The translations under genes were made by a program, and so were the position numbers. From assembly GCF_933775445.1 (NCBI RefSeq), contig NC_065875.1, positions 13,653,001 to 13,717,000 on the forward strand: 64,000 nt of DNA, written 5' to 3'. Source of the stretch: Argentina anserina (lineage: Eukaryota > Streptophyta > Magnoliopsida > Rosales > Rosaceae). Each line of letters starts with the position of its first letter. The first letter of the stretch is position 1. Under the pieces are notes generated by a model. It did no database searches, was not told the origin of the DNA, and saw only the letters and a list, made by a program, of their open reading frames with translations. Below are positions 36,437 to 47,336 of this stretch, piece by piece.

Positions 36437-38842
36437 TAGGAGTGGACAAACTGACCCGAAAACCGAAAACAACCGGACCCGAACTCAAACCGAACTCGAA
36501 AAAACCGAAATCCGAATAAAACCGAACCGAAAATAATAAAACCGAACCGAACCGAATCTGTTTGGGTTGGGTTTTGAGTTCAGTCCCTTAGAAACCGAAT
36601 CGACCCGAAAAACCCGAAGTCAATGGTCAACGTTACAAAACGACATCATTTTGTCATATTTATAATTTTACATTATTATTATTTTTTAAATAAAAAATAG
36701 TGTAGTCGGCCTCATAACCGCACCTAATTTCTAACTTAATTGACCTAATGTATAAGAGGCGTATTATTTAGCCGTCTTGCTTCCTTCATATAGTCGCTTC
36801 ATAATGTGATCGTTATATATATCTAGGGACCACGTAAAAATTTCATCCATTTTGGACATGGTTTGACCATTCGTACCTACGGTTAACTAAAAAAGAGGCG
36901 TTTTGACATATTGAAACCTCATTGACCGGGGTTTTGCCAAATAGATTTCTTTTGTGCGACCGCGCACGATAGGTAATAAAAATTAGGTGATTTCAGATAT
37001 GCAAACAACTTTTGGCGTTCGCATATTTGTAATAGGTCCTCCCTTAGGGCATAATAGTGGTGTTTTCGGTTTACAGAAAATTCTGACGGTCAAATGAGGT
37101 CTGAATTGGATGATATTTTTATAGGGTCACTAAATATATATACCGATCACATCAGCTAGTGTCGATCGATCCCTATAAATTTTCTTCATATAGTCGCTTC
37201 ATAATGCGATAGTTTTATTTTAAACCTAATATAAAGGTTATGATACATTAGTTGACACTTAGGTGATCATCAACTCTAAATCGAAATATGGTCGATCGAC
37301 ACCAGCAGATATGATCGGTATATATATTTAGGGACCCCGTAAAAATTTCGTCCGTTTTGGACATGGTTTGACCGTTCGGGCTTACGGTCAACCAAAAAAG
37401 AGGCGTTTTCACATAATAAAACCTCATTGACCGGGGTTTTGCCAAATAGATTTCTTCAGTGCGACCGCGCACGATAGGTAACAAAAATGAGTTGACTTCA
37501 AATATGCAAACGGCTTTCGGCGTTCGCATTTTTGTAATAGGTCATCCCTTAGGGCATAATAGTGGTGTTTTCGATTTACCGAAAATTCCGACGGTCAAAT
37601 GAGGTCTGAACTTGATGAAATTTTTATAGGATCACTAAATATATATACCGATCACATCAGCTGGTGTCGATTGATCCCTATAAGTTTTCTTCATATAGTC
37701 GCTTCATAATGCGATAGTTTTATTTTAAACCTAATATAAAGGTTATGATACATTAGTTGACACTTAGGTGATCGTCAACTCTAATTCGAAATATGGTCGA
37801 TCGACACCAGCAGATGTGATCGGTATATATATTTAGGGACCCCGTAAAAATTTCGTCCATTTTGGACATGGTTTGATCGTTCATACCTACGGTCAACCAA
37901 AAAAGAGGCGTTTTCACATAATAAAACCTCATTGACTGGGGTTTTGCCAAATAGATTTCTTCAGTGCGACCACACACGATATGTAACAAAAATTAGGTGA
38001 CTTCAGATATGTAAATGGCTTACGGAGTTCGCATCTTTGTAGTGAATCCTCCCTTAGGGCATAATAGTGGTGTTTTCAATTTACCGAAAATTCCAACGGT
38101 TAAATGAGGTCTGAATTGGATGAAATTTATATAGGGTCACTAAATATATATACCGATCACATCAGCTGGTGTCGATCGACCCCTAGAAGTTTTCTTCATA
38201 TAGTCGTTTCATAATGCGATAGTTTTATTTTAAACCTAATATAAAGGTTATGATGCATTAGTTGACACTTAGGTGATCGTCAACTCTAATTCGAAATATG
38301 GTCGATCGACACCAGCAGATGTGATCGGTATATATATTTAGGGACCCCGTAAAAATTTCGTCCGTTTTGGACATGATTTGACCGTTCGGACTTACGGTCA
38401 ACCAAAAAAGAGGTGTTTTCACATAATAAAACTTCATTGATCGGGGTTTTGCCAAATAGATTTCTTCAGTGCGACCGCGCATGATAGGTAACAAAATTAG
38501 TTGACTTCAAATATGCAAACGGATTTCGGCGTTCGCATCTTTGTAATGGATCCTCCCTTAGGGCATAATAGTGGTTTTCAATTTACCGAAAATTCTGACG
38601 GTCAAATGAGGTCTGAATTAGATAAATTAATATATATATATATATATATATAATATTACGTATTTTACATACGGGTAAAACCGAAAAAAAACCGAACCGA
38701 ACCGAACCGTACGGGTTGGATTGGGTTGTGGGTTACAGTCTCTAAAATAGAAAAACCGAACCGAACCGAACCGAATTTAAAATTTGAGTTGGGTTATGGG
38801 TTTTGTCCAAAACCGAACCGAATGGACCCGTGTCCACCCCTA
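36437..38842. mobile_element. Non-autonomous hAT-like element with an internal 505-bp tandem array
   Basis: The element starts TAGGAGTGGACA and ends TGTCCACCCCTA (inverted repeats), flanked by a perfect 8-bp duplication AGCCCAAG (36429-36436 and 38843-38850), the hAT hallmark. The subterminal regions are packed with ACCGAACCGAA words at both ends. The centre is a tandem array (separate entry). No transposase frame is present. Confidence 0.85.
36770..38630. repeat. Tandem array, ~505-bp unit, about 3.7 copies
   Basis: TAGTCGCTTC or a one-base variant recurs at 36791, 37191, 37696 and 38201: one 400-bp step (first unit shortened) and two of exactly 505. Each unit holds two inverted half-motifs, GATCGACACCAGCAGATGTG and its near complement CACATCAGCTGGTGTCGATC, each next to a TATATATTTAG and a GGGACCCC/GGGTCACT block. 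Minus-strand frames of 78-93 codons stay open in three units (37248-37529, 37753-37989, 38258-38494). Confidence 0.9.
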
Positions 38843-39124
38843 AGCCCAAGTACTAGCAACTCCGGATCCGAAACAGTTCCATGCTTCTCTCAGTTCTTTG
38901 ACCTAACTGAGCTGGCGTTATCGTCGTCATCATTATCATCATCATCATGATATAGTCTGGATGGAGAGAACGCTCGAGGATGTATAAGCTATCACCACCT
39001 CCATGATTAATGAGTGTGCTCCATCGTCAAAACTCTACCCAAGGTATCCTGGTCCAAAGGGCCTAATCTTCAACAGTTTATTATCAGCGGAATCCTTCAA
39101 ACTCTCTGTGACATCCATGGCGGA

Positions 39125-39744
39125 CTATTAACATTAATATAGTATTTCCTCTTCTTTTGTACGTACATATATTATAGGTTGGAACTGAGGTGTAATGAAC
39201 GTACGAACATACGAATTTTTATATATAGACAGAAAAGGAAAATAAATCATGAAGAACTTACACATGCAATCTGTACAGACCTAAAAGAAACAGGTTGAAT
39301 CAACATAGATATGTACACGCACTTACCATGTTTAAATTAACGATAGGAGGGAGTGAGTTTAAGGACGTGAAAGAATTTTTATTATGTACCTGCCTAGCTC
39401 GAGTTTTAGCGAAGGGTACGTGTAGTCAGAAATTGGAGTTAGAGATTAATAGATTTATAGTAGGTAGCTTAGAACTGTGTTCGATCTTGTTTTAAAGAAT
39501 CTTAATTCTTTTCTAATTAATATTAAAAATTACTAGTAGGTCATGTTTGTTAGAGCCTTAGAGGTATAGAATGATCCAATGGTTTTGGTGATGTATTGGC
39601 AGCATGATATATAATGAAAATATGTCATGCATCTACATTTGTGCAGGGAGCCGACGAACCGTGTAGGTGAATTTACATAAAGGCAAAACCAATTTATGTA
39701 GATGAATTATTAGGTTTGTCGAAGCCACAACCTGGCATGGTCTT
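39125..39744. repeat. Noncoding; right part is a relic of the LEA gene 3' flank
   Basis: From about 39575 the sequence follows 26510-26690 downstream of the LEA gene: AATGGTTTTG-TGATG, CAGCAT, ATGAAAAT, then GGTTTGTC-AAGCCACAA. The match continues beyond the TRIM insertion with TTTGTATC-TACT (40340 onward). No LEA coding sequence is seen upstream, so only the 3' flank of a former copy remains. Confidence 0.7.
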
Positions 39745-40336
39745 TGTTAAACAGCGACAAGCGTGGCCCATGGACCAACTGTACCGATACTGTCCAAATT
39801 TAGCCACCTCACAGGTGTTGGGTTTTAATCACAAAAGGCCTCGGTACAATTGGGTATTATCCACCCACTTATAAGCTTTATTTTCTTTGTCACTTCTTAG
39901 ATGTGGGATCTCTCCTCTTCAACACGCCCCCTCATGTGCAACTTAATTTTTAGGTCTGCACGTGACAGATTAACATTCCACATACTGAGATGAAATAAAC
40001 CAAGGTCCAGTAACCAACGACACTTGGTGACCATCCAATCGGAAACTCTCCGATGACATGGTAATGGCACTCATCTTGGGCCCATGACAAAGTGGACCCA
40101 ACTCGGACCCACAACAGATTGGAGGCGCGACTAGAGAGGAACCCGCTCTGATACCATGTTAAACAGCGACAAGCGTGGCCCGTGGACCAACTGTACCGAT
40201 ATTGTCACAACTTAGCCACCTCACAGGTGTTGGGTTTTGATCACAAAAGGTCTCGGTACAATTGGGTTTTATCCACCCACTTATAAGCTTTATTTTCTTT
40301 ATCACTTCTTAGATATGGGATCTCTCCTCTCCAACA
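39745..40336 (-). mobile_element. TRIM (terminal-repeat retrotransposon in miniature)
   Basis: Two 180-bp LTRs (39745-39924 and 40157-40336), about 94% identical by eye (roughly 11 differences), flank 232 bases of noncoding DNA. A perfect 5-bp duplication GTCTT brackets the 592-bp element. On the minus strand the LTR is followed directly by TGGTATCAGAGC (plus 40145-40156), the initiator tRNA-Met PBS, and the other LTR is preceded by the purine tract GAGGGGGCG. It has no coding capacity, so it depends on enzymes from other elements. Confidence 0.95.
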
Positions 40337-40369
40337 GTCTTTGTATCCTACTCTCCAGTCTAATCCACA

Positions 40370-41338
40370 ACCCGACTTGGGTTTTGGACATCTGAGATCG
40401 ACTACAGAAGATGAGATGAGGTTGGTAGAGAGGTGAACGTCCTGATTGAAGGCACGCCTGAATGAAATTTAATACGTCCCGACGTATAAGTCTTATATAT
40501 GCGAGCAAAGTACAATCCTACAATTCTAGCATGGACCTTTACAAGTCTTCTTCCCCAAAGTCTCATGCAAACAACTACAAGCTATTTAAACCTACTAATC
40601 AGCATGGAAGTTGACATCCCCAACTTCCCTAGGACACTTGTCAAACATGCCATTATTCTAGGTGTAGTGGACAACCCCCACTACTAGGTTTATTAACTGT
40701 CAAGACGATGTGGCTGCTTGCATGCTTTGCCAAGGCATGCAACTGCCCAAGTGACTGCTCCTGAATTCGTGCACCAACTGCCCTTGCATAACCTCCCTCT
40801 GATCATGCACCAACTGCCCTTGATAACCGCCCACTAAGTAGCTAATTAACCTCCCATAAAGCCCCTGTAACTGCCATTATCCTTGGTCTGCAACTGCCCC
40901 TGCTGACAAGGCTAATATCCCCGCAACCGCCTGCTGACAAGGCTAACTGCCTACACGGTCTAAAACTGCCTGGTGAGGCTAATCTGCTTGCACTTCCCTC
41001 CGCCACTGCTGCTGCTAGCGAGGCTAATATCCCTGCACTGATCTGCGTTGCCTTTGGGTCATCCTTGCTTGGGTCTGTGTTGCCTTCGAGTCTCAGTCTG
41101 TCTGCGCTGATTCTAGTGAGGCTAATATGCCTGCATGCTAGCGAGGCTAATATGCCTGTCTGCCACCGAGGCTAGCCTCACTGCTAGCAAGGCTAATAGT
41201 TCCGCACGGGTCTGCACTTGTTCTCAGTCTTGTTCCTATGCTCCTACTCCCTGCTTTAAGCTTCCCACGCATGGACAAGGTGTAAGGTGAAACCATGCCC
41301 TGCGTGCCCCCGCCTATAGCATTAGCGAGGGTGTAACA
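40370..41338. other. Noncoding, with a degenerate CTGC/GAGGCTAATAT repeat
   Basis: Between about 40720 and 41200, phrases such as AAGGCTAATATCC, GCGAGGCTAATATGCCTGC and CAACTGCC recur irregularly, making a low-complexity satellite-like patch. No gene is supported. Confidence 0.5.
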
Positions 41339-41346
41339 CAAAGTAC

Positions 41347-42445
41347 TAGGGATGGGCATAAAAAGCTTAAATCTCGATTTCTTCCCGAAATTCATAAGGA
41401 TGAGATGAGATGGTATGGGACGGAGGTCCAAAAATATTTGTCCTGTTTCATTTCATTATACGACGTGAGACGAATAATTTTTATCATGCTTAGTCTTGTA
41501 ATTAAATAACTTACAATCTTGACTGTTGAATATCTCATAATCATCGTTGATTTACAATTCTTAGGTTTGTGATAATACAAGATGAAGAATTAGGAGATTG
41601 CGGTCTCGGCGTGTGTGTGCCTCCATATACATGTACCACATACTAACAAAAGATAAAAATAAATATATGATCAGTCCAACAAAAAAACATCTCAAAACAT
41701 TACTTATATGCATCAATACTCCTCACAGAAGCTCAAAACAATTAAGGTAGCAGATGCACAATGTCAAAACTCACACGTACAAGTTAATACGCCATTTTAA
41801 GGCAATATATAATATATCAAAACTTTGTATAAAATTTAAGGGTACTGAAGTGAATCAATTGATACATCCTTAATGTCACAGATTATCCTACTTGCTAGCT
41901 TGATATTTCAAAATTAAGGGCCTTATGGAATTGCTGGGTACGGACAGTAGTACTAGCTTGATATTTTGGAAATGCATGGCATATTATGAATTTATGATTA
42001 TGCTGAGACTCAATTTGAACAATACACAGTGTTCACAAGTTGTCAACTAATTAAACCAACAGCCACTGAAACAAATAGCAACATATATGCATCAGTAGCA
42101 CCGAAACAAATCAACATCATATATGCATCAGTAGCCACTGAAACAAATCAAACCAACAGCACAATCCGTAACAAATCCTCATTAAGGTCTCTATCTACTA
42201 TCAATATTTGGGACGATTATGAAGACATAGCCATGTGACCTTCCATATAGTAGCATATATGCATAAGAAATTAGGTATTTTAAAGTCACGAGGCGGTGTG
42301 ATTAGGCCCTCTCCGTCCCAATCCCAACCGGAATTAATCTCAAGTAGAATGTATTCTCAAAAATATTCATCATGTCCTAATCCCGTTGCGTTTCAAAAGA
42401 GTAGAATGAGATGTCCCGTCCCATCCTGTGTCGTGCCCAGCCCTA
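41347..42445. mobile_element. Short non-autonomous hAT-like element
   Basis: Ends TAGGGATGGGCA and TGCCCAGCCCTA form inverted repeats, flanked by CAAAGTAC (41339-41346) and CAAGGTAC (42446-42453), an 8-bp duplication with one mismatch. The interior is AT-rich, with a local repeat of CAACATATATGCATCAGTAGC-type phrases near 42060-42150. No transposase. Confidence 0.75.
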
Positions 42446-42453
42446 CAAGGTAC

Positions 42454-44488
42454 ACATAACTTTCCAAAAACCTCCAGTACAAGATCTATAGCATATTGAT
42501 CGATCACCCAATCCTGGATCGGAGGAATATTGCTTAGGGAACCAGCTATATGTTTTTACAGTTTTTATCACTGGGGATCACAGTGATTAGTGTTAATTGT
42601 TGTGGATCACAGTAATTGGTAATCGATAATTTAACATATATTCCACGCAACTGATCGAAGCAAGGACAATGATATACTTAAATGAGGTGACCAATGTTGG
42701 GAAATACGGAAGAATGAGCGTTTCAGGCGGTTCGACAAAATGTTTACGTCCACAGATAACAATAATAAAGAACGTCTACTATACGAAGAAAAGTTACACT
42801 AAGAGAAATACTACTTCAAGACTCACACTTGAAGAGATACACTTTCACACTCACTTTATTTTGCTACACACACAAAACTCTCTACTTCGAATTTTTTTCT
42901 CTATCTCTCACTCTTGATAACACACAATATAATATCTTCGGTATGGTACTTCAATTGGACAATTCCTCATGTCTTTATATAGATAAACCTCTTCATGCAT
43001 TTCCCATGCAAATCCAATACGATTATGCACAAGGAAGAGAATTCAAACTTCTTCCTTATTTCAAACTTCAATGTTTTTATGCACCATTAATGTTTCTCCA
43101 TGCATTTGTCAAATATTTCAACCACCACCATCCTAAGATTGTAGCTTTGTTTCTTACAAGGAGGGACTGACTCAACCAATGACGCGGTTATATTTCCACG
43201 AGTAAGGAAGAATCCAAAGGTAAAAGGTGAGCTTGGGACCGGCTGGTATTCCTGAAGAGGAAGTGACATACTTCTTACCTAATAATTGTGAGCCACAAGA
43301 AATCAAGGGCACAGTTCATGCATGCATGACATGATCGAGTTGCACAAACGCAGCAGGTGATGCTAGCTAGCTAGCTAGTTAGCAATAGCAGCTACCTGAA
43401 ACGCTCGACTGACTAATATCTAACTAAAGTGGCCAGCTCTGTTCGCCAATACATGTGCAGCTGTGACGTTGGATGTCAAGCTAACTAGCTGCTAGCTAGT
43501 GTAAGTTCACTGGCAAATTATTCGAATTATTAAGCGAAATGTTAATTAACATGCATGTCTAAGATCGATGTGTTTCACTCGATTATTTGGTGACTAATCA
43601 GTATGTCAGTAGTACAGAAGTGTGCGTGTGTATACATATATAAGTAATATAGTTAGTCGTAGATTAATATGTAAATTAGTCGATATAGAACTCTGCCAAT
43701 TAGAGTAGGTAATGGCGTACACGTAATGCATGTGTTTAACCATCGTAAACTTATTAGATCCAATCCATGTATTTCGTTCTTCCATTAAGGACAAGAAAGG
43801 GAGATCTAATTGTTAGAACATTAGAACAATGACTACAGGCAAGAGGAGGGAAAAACAAAAATATTTACGGATGCTTTTCGTAATATTTTAGTAATGCAAG
43901 TGCTTTAAGAGCCTAGAAAATGTTTTCGATAGATAATCATGAAGTAAATTAGATTGGTACGATGTTAGCTGTAAAGATTGGTCTGATAAAGTGTTCAACT
44001 TTGTAGGACCAATGAAATAATATGATAGATCATCACAGCAATTAACATAAATCAATGCGTTCATGCAATCATTTTGAATTATATAACCATGCAATAATGC
44101 AATATCAATCAGAATCAGACGTCGGACTACTGCGAGTCTGGGACTGAAGTTGATCAGGAGCGCCAATTAATATATTGTACTAGCTTACATGGTGAGTAAA
44201 TAAAAATGGGTAGCGGGAAGTGACCTTTGCGATATGTCAATTTTGACAGGGCCGGGCAGTGTCAAATCCACTTGTAATTGGGTAATGGGTTGGAGGGCTC
44301 GGTGTGTCAAATTATGGCTGTTGGGCTGAGATGGAAAAAATGGCTTACCCACCGGAGATGACCAAAGTATCTAAAAACATCTAAATTTTTCCTTTTTTGA
44401 ATTCAAAAGTGGTTGAAACTCAAAACCTGGCTCGTACGAAAAGGTCAGCAACTTTCCTGGGTTTAAAGGACAATCTCTCTTTGACTAT
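42454..44488. other. Noncoding interval
   Basis: No conserved frame is recognised in about 2 kb. A short (GCTA)n tract lies at about 43361-43380. ATG frames here are under 115 codons and resemble nothing I know. Confidence 0.35.
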
Positions 44489-44493
44489 CTTAG

Positions 44494-44852
44494 TATTACG
44501 GTGGGGGAATTCCTGCGAACCGATGAATCTCTACGTCACTTGTACATTATGAACGCATGGCCTCACAGGGTGAAGATCGGGTTGGTCGGTCTTCAACGCT
44601 CCGATGCCTATGTCAGCTACAATGATGAACAGGGAGTAGAGACTTACCTTCTTTTAGGAGAGAAGATGTTTATTTATAGAGCCAAATAGGGTGTAGTCAC
44701 ATAAATTATCAAACTACCACTGTAGGGCTAATAATGCATGCAATTGGCATTTTGGCCTAAATTAACTCCAAAGTGGTGATTTAGGGCTACGGTAGCTAAG
44801 TGTAAGGCGAATAATTCTGATGTTTAACCATTCAAGGGGTGTATTGTTAACA
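44494..44852 (-). repeat. Downstream LTR of the LARD-like element
   Basis: 359 bp. On the minus strand it has CTCTATAAATAA (plus about 44680) as a likely TATA box. It lacks the 148-bp internal duplication of its partner. Confidence 0.75.
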
Positions 44853-45884
44853 GGTCCCGGTCAAGAGACTCTCTTGAGTGAGATTTTATTAAATAAAACA
44901 TCGAGAGTGTGAACCTGAACGAATGCCAGAGCTCCAACGACAGCACTATTAGTCCCCCACTCCCCATACAAGAAAGGGGAAGGAGCGGGGCTGTCACGTG
45001 GTTGGTAGCTGCAAGCTCTAAATGATGGGTACAAAAGGACAGAATGGATAATACGATGATGAGCGTGACGGGTCCCATGATGCATGATTAGCATGTAAGT
45101 GAGGCGTGATGGGTGTACATGCACATGGTGCATGATGAGTATGCACGTGATGCATGATGAGTATGTGCGGTGAGTTGATGTATAAGTCCCCCCGTCTCCG
45201 GGTCATGTAGTTGTGCATGCAAGAGAGGGATGGACCGGGCGTAAAGATGCAAGGTCTCGGAGAGATCGTTAAAGAGATAAATATGGTTCCGGAAGAACTG
45301 AAGTCTAGGTATAGAGGCGAATGTTACAATCCAAAGGAATAGGTGGTGGCGTATACAATGTGCCGACATGTGTGGTCATGAGCCGGGGGATCATATGACG
45401 ATGCGTGTGGTCATATGGTCATACGGTTGCTTCTAGGTGAGTGCTAGAGTGCCTACATACCCGTGTATGAGATCAAACCAAACGTAATTCCGTTAGAGCT
45501 CAGTCGGGCCATGCCAGGGAGTGCCAGATACTCACCTCAGTTTGCATGGCGAGTATACGTGAAACACATGAGGACGTGTGGTGGGTGAGATAAGTCCCCC
45601 GGTATCCGGGTCATGGCAATGTGCATGCACTCACCCGGAGATAAGATGAAAATTGAGCCGGGGGTATAAGTGCTCGACTGGGTGGAGATGTAGAAGTCGG
45701 GGAGTCAATGTACTCTCTTTAAATGAATAGGAAACCGTGCTGGGGAGTGTGCACACTCGCCTCGGTTAGTTTGAAAAGGTGTCGCGGTTAGTTTGGAGTA
45801 AATTCAGGTGTTGGTACCTTTTGGAGAATATGTCGTGGGTATTAAAATCCGTGGAGAATTGGCGACGTATTTGGGGCCCCAATG

Positions 45885-46380
45885 CCTAGGCCCGGAGTTG
45901 GCTAATAGTCGGGGCGTCAGCGAATTTCGCGAGTAATCTAGGATCTCACTGCTAGGCCCGAAGGTCAACTAGCAGTCGGAGCATTTATGGATCTGGCAAG
46001 TGACCTAGGATCTCAGTGTTAGGCCCGGAGGTCAACTAGTAGTTGGAGCATTCATGGATCTGGTGAGTGACCTAGGATCTCAATGATATGCCCGAATCCA
46101 TGGATCTGGTGAGTGACCTTGGATCTTAGTGTTAGGGGCAGAGGTGAACTAGCAGTCGGAGCATCCATGGATCTAGCGAGTGACCTAAGATCTCAGTGCT
46201 AGGCCCGGAGGTCAATTAGCAGTCGGAGCATCCATGGATCTGGCGAGTGACCTAGGATCTCAGTGCTAGGCTCACAGGTCAACTAACAGTCGGAGCATCC
46301 ATGGATCTGGTGAGTGACCTAAAATCTTAGTGTTAGGCCCGAAGGTCAACTAGTAGTGGGAGCATCATGGATCTGGCGTA
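45885..46380. repeat. Tandem array, 67-bp unit, about seven copies
   Basis: The phrase AGGTCAACTAGCAGTCGGAG followed by CATCCATGGATCTGG and GAGTGACCTAGGATCTCAG recurs with a 67-68-bp step (for example at 45964 and 46031). One unit near 46085-46100 is shortened. Confidence 0.88.
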
Positions 46381-46595
46381 AACTGTGGGTGCGAGAACCC
46401 ATGGAGAATAAACCGTGGGTGTTAGATCCCGTAAAGAATGAATCGAGGGTGTTAGAACATGTGGGGAGAGTGACCATCAAAAGAGAGTAAGTCAAGTAAA
46501 CATATGTAAAAATATGAATAAAGACAATTATATAATTTTGCATGAAACGTAGTCTTGAGGAGTACATATAGAGACAGTCGCAAGTGATCAACATA

Positions 46596-46930
46596 GGTGT
46601 GTAACCAAATGGTGTTGCCTTTTAGGTGTAGCCATTTTAGATGTTAACCATGAGGCGTTACCGTGCGGCGTAACCGTAAGGTATTACCATTTAGCATGAC
46701 CTATGTGAATATGTGCAAGTGTAGCAAGCTGGCATGCACAAAAATATCGTAACACATATGTTACGGTGTGTAACCATATGGTATAGTCTTGTCGGTGTAG
46801 CCATTTAGGTGTTAGCCATGAGGCGTTACCGTGTGGCTTAACCGTAAGGTTTTACCTTTTAGCGTGACTGATGTGCATTTGTGCAAATATGACAATAATG
46901 CTCAAGAATAATATGGCATATTTTTCATGG
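46596..46930. repeat. Two-copy 169-bp tandem repeat
   Basis: GGTGTGTAACCAAATGGT at 46596 and GGTGTGTAACCATATGGT at 46765 begin two copies that share GGTGTAGCCATTTTAG-type, GAGGCGTTACCGTG and AACCGTAAGGT. Confidence 0.8.
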
Positions 46931-47336
46931 TATACTTATGGTGATAATTCAATTAATAGTAAAGGCAGGAACGTACTGGATGTCGTCGAAGATATCATAA
47001 GTATAATATAAATAATGAAATTAATGTATGAGACTCCATGTTGGCCACTGAGCGCCCACTAAACTCGTTGCTCATATAAGAAGATTCCTGATGGTAGGCA
47101 TACCGTACCGGGGAAATATATAAATGTGGTCAAGTATATAAGTTGCAAGGAAGTGATGCCATGGAGTAAGTTTCTGTTGATACGGGCATAGTCAAAGTGG
47201 TGTGGGTTGTCCGGTTAAGATAACACCAAGCAATTGGTGAGCACATGCAATTCAAATAATTGATTAAGGCCATACATGGTTGTATATAAGCTGGCACGCA
47301 TAGTGAGTGGAAGTGTTCTGTACCAAAATTAAAAAT

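Larger units (their letters stand above)
35755..39118 (-). pseudogene. Jacalin-related lectin pseudogene split by a transposon
   Basis: Exon 1 (minus strand, ATG at 39118 down to about 38850) reads LKIRPFGPGYLG, a TAG, then SFDDGAHSLIMEVVIAY, the first strands of a jacalin domain. A frame break follows, with an Asp-rich DDDDNDDDDN loop, a TGA, and EKHGT. Exon 2 (36329 to 35755, after a CTGCAG acceptor) reads LHISFDEPSEYLISVQG and KSYGPFGDVSTGKPFSK, then a 1-base shift into VPGNVIVGFHGRASE and ALGAYLKPL, completing the domain. A ~90-residue tail carries three imperfect (L/F)HQxG(H/D)Y repeats. A 2406-bp hAT-like element sits between, close to the end of exon 1. Jacalin domains bind sugars; two stops, two shifts and the insertion make this copy dead. 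Confidence 0.82.

Noticed and set aside
43361..43380. Run of GCTAGCTAGCTAGCTA as a possible regulatory palindrome
   Set aside because: A simple tetranucleotide microsatellite with no gene nearby.
45018..45369. His-rich overlapping minus-strand frames (MHHVHTHHAPCACTP-like)
   Set aside because: They come from a GCATGATGAGTATG-type short tandem repeat in the noncoding interior of the LARD-like element.
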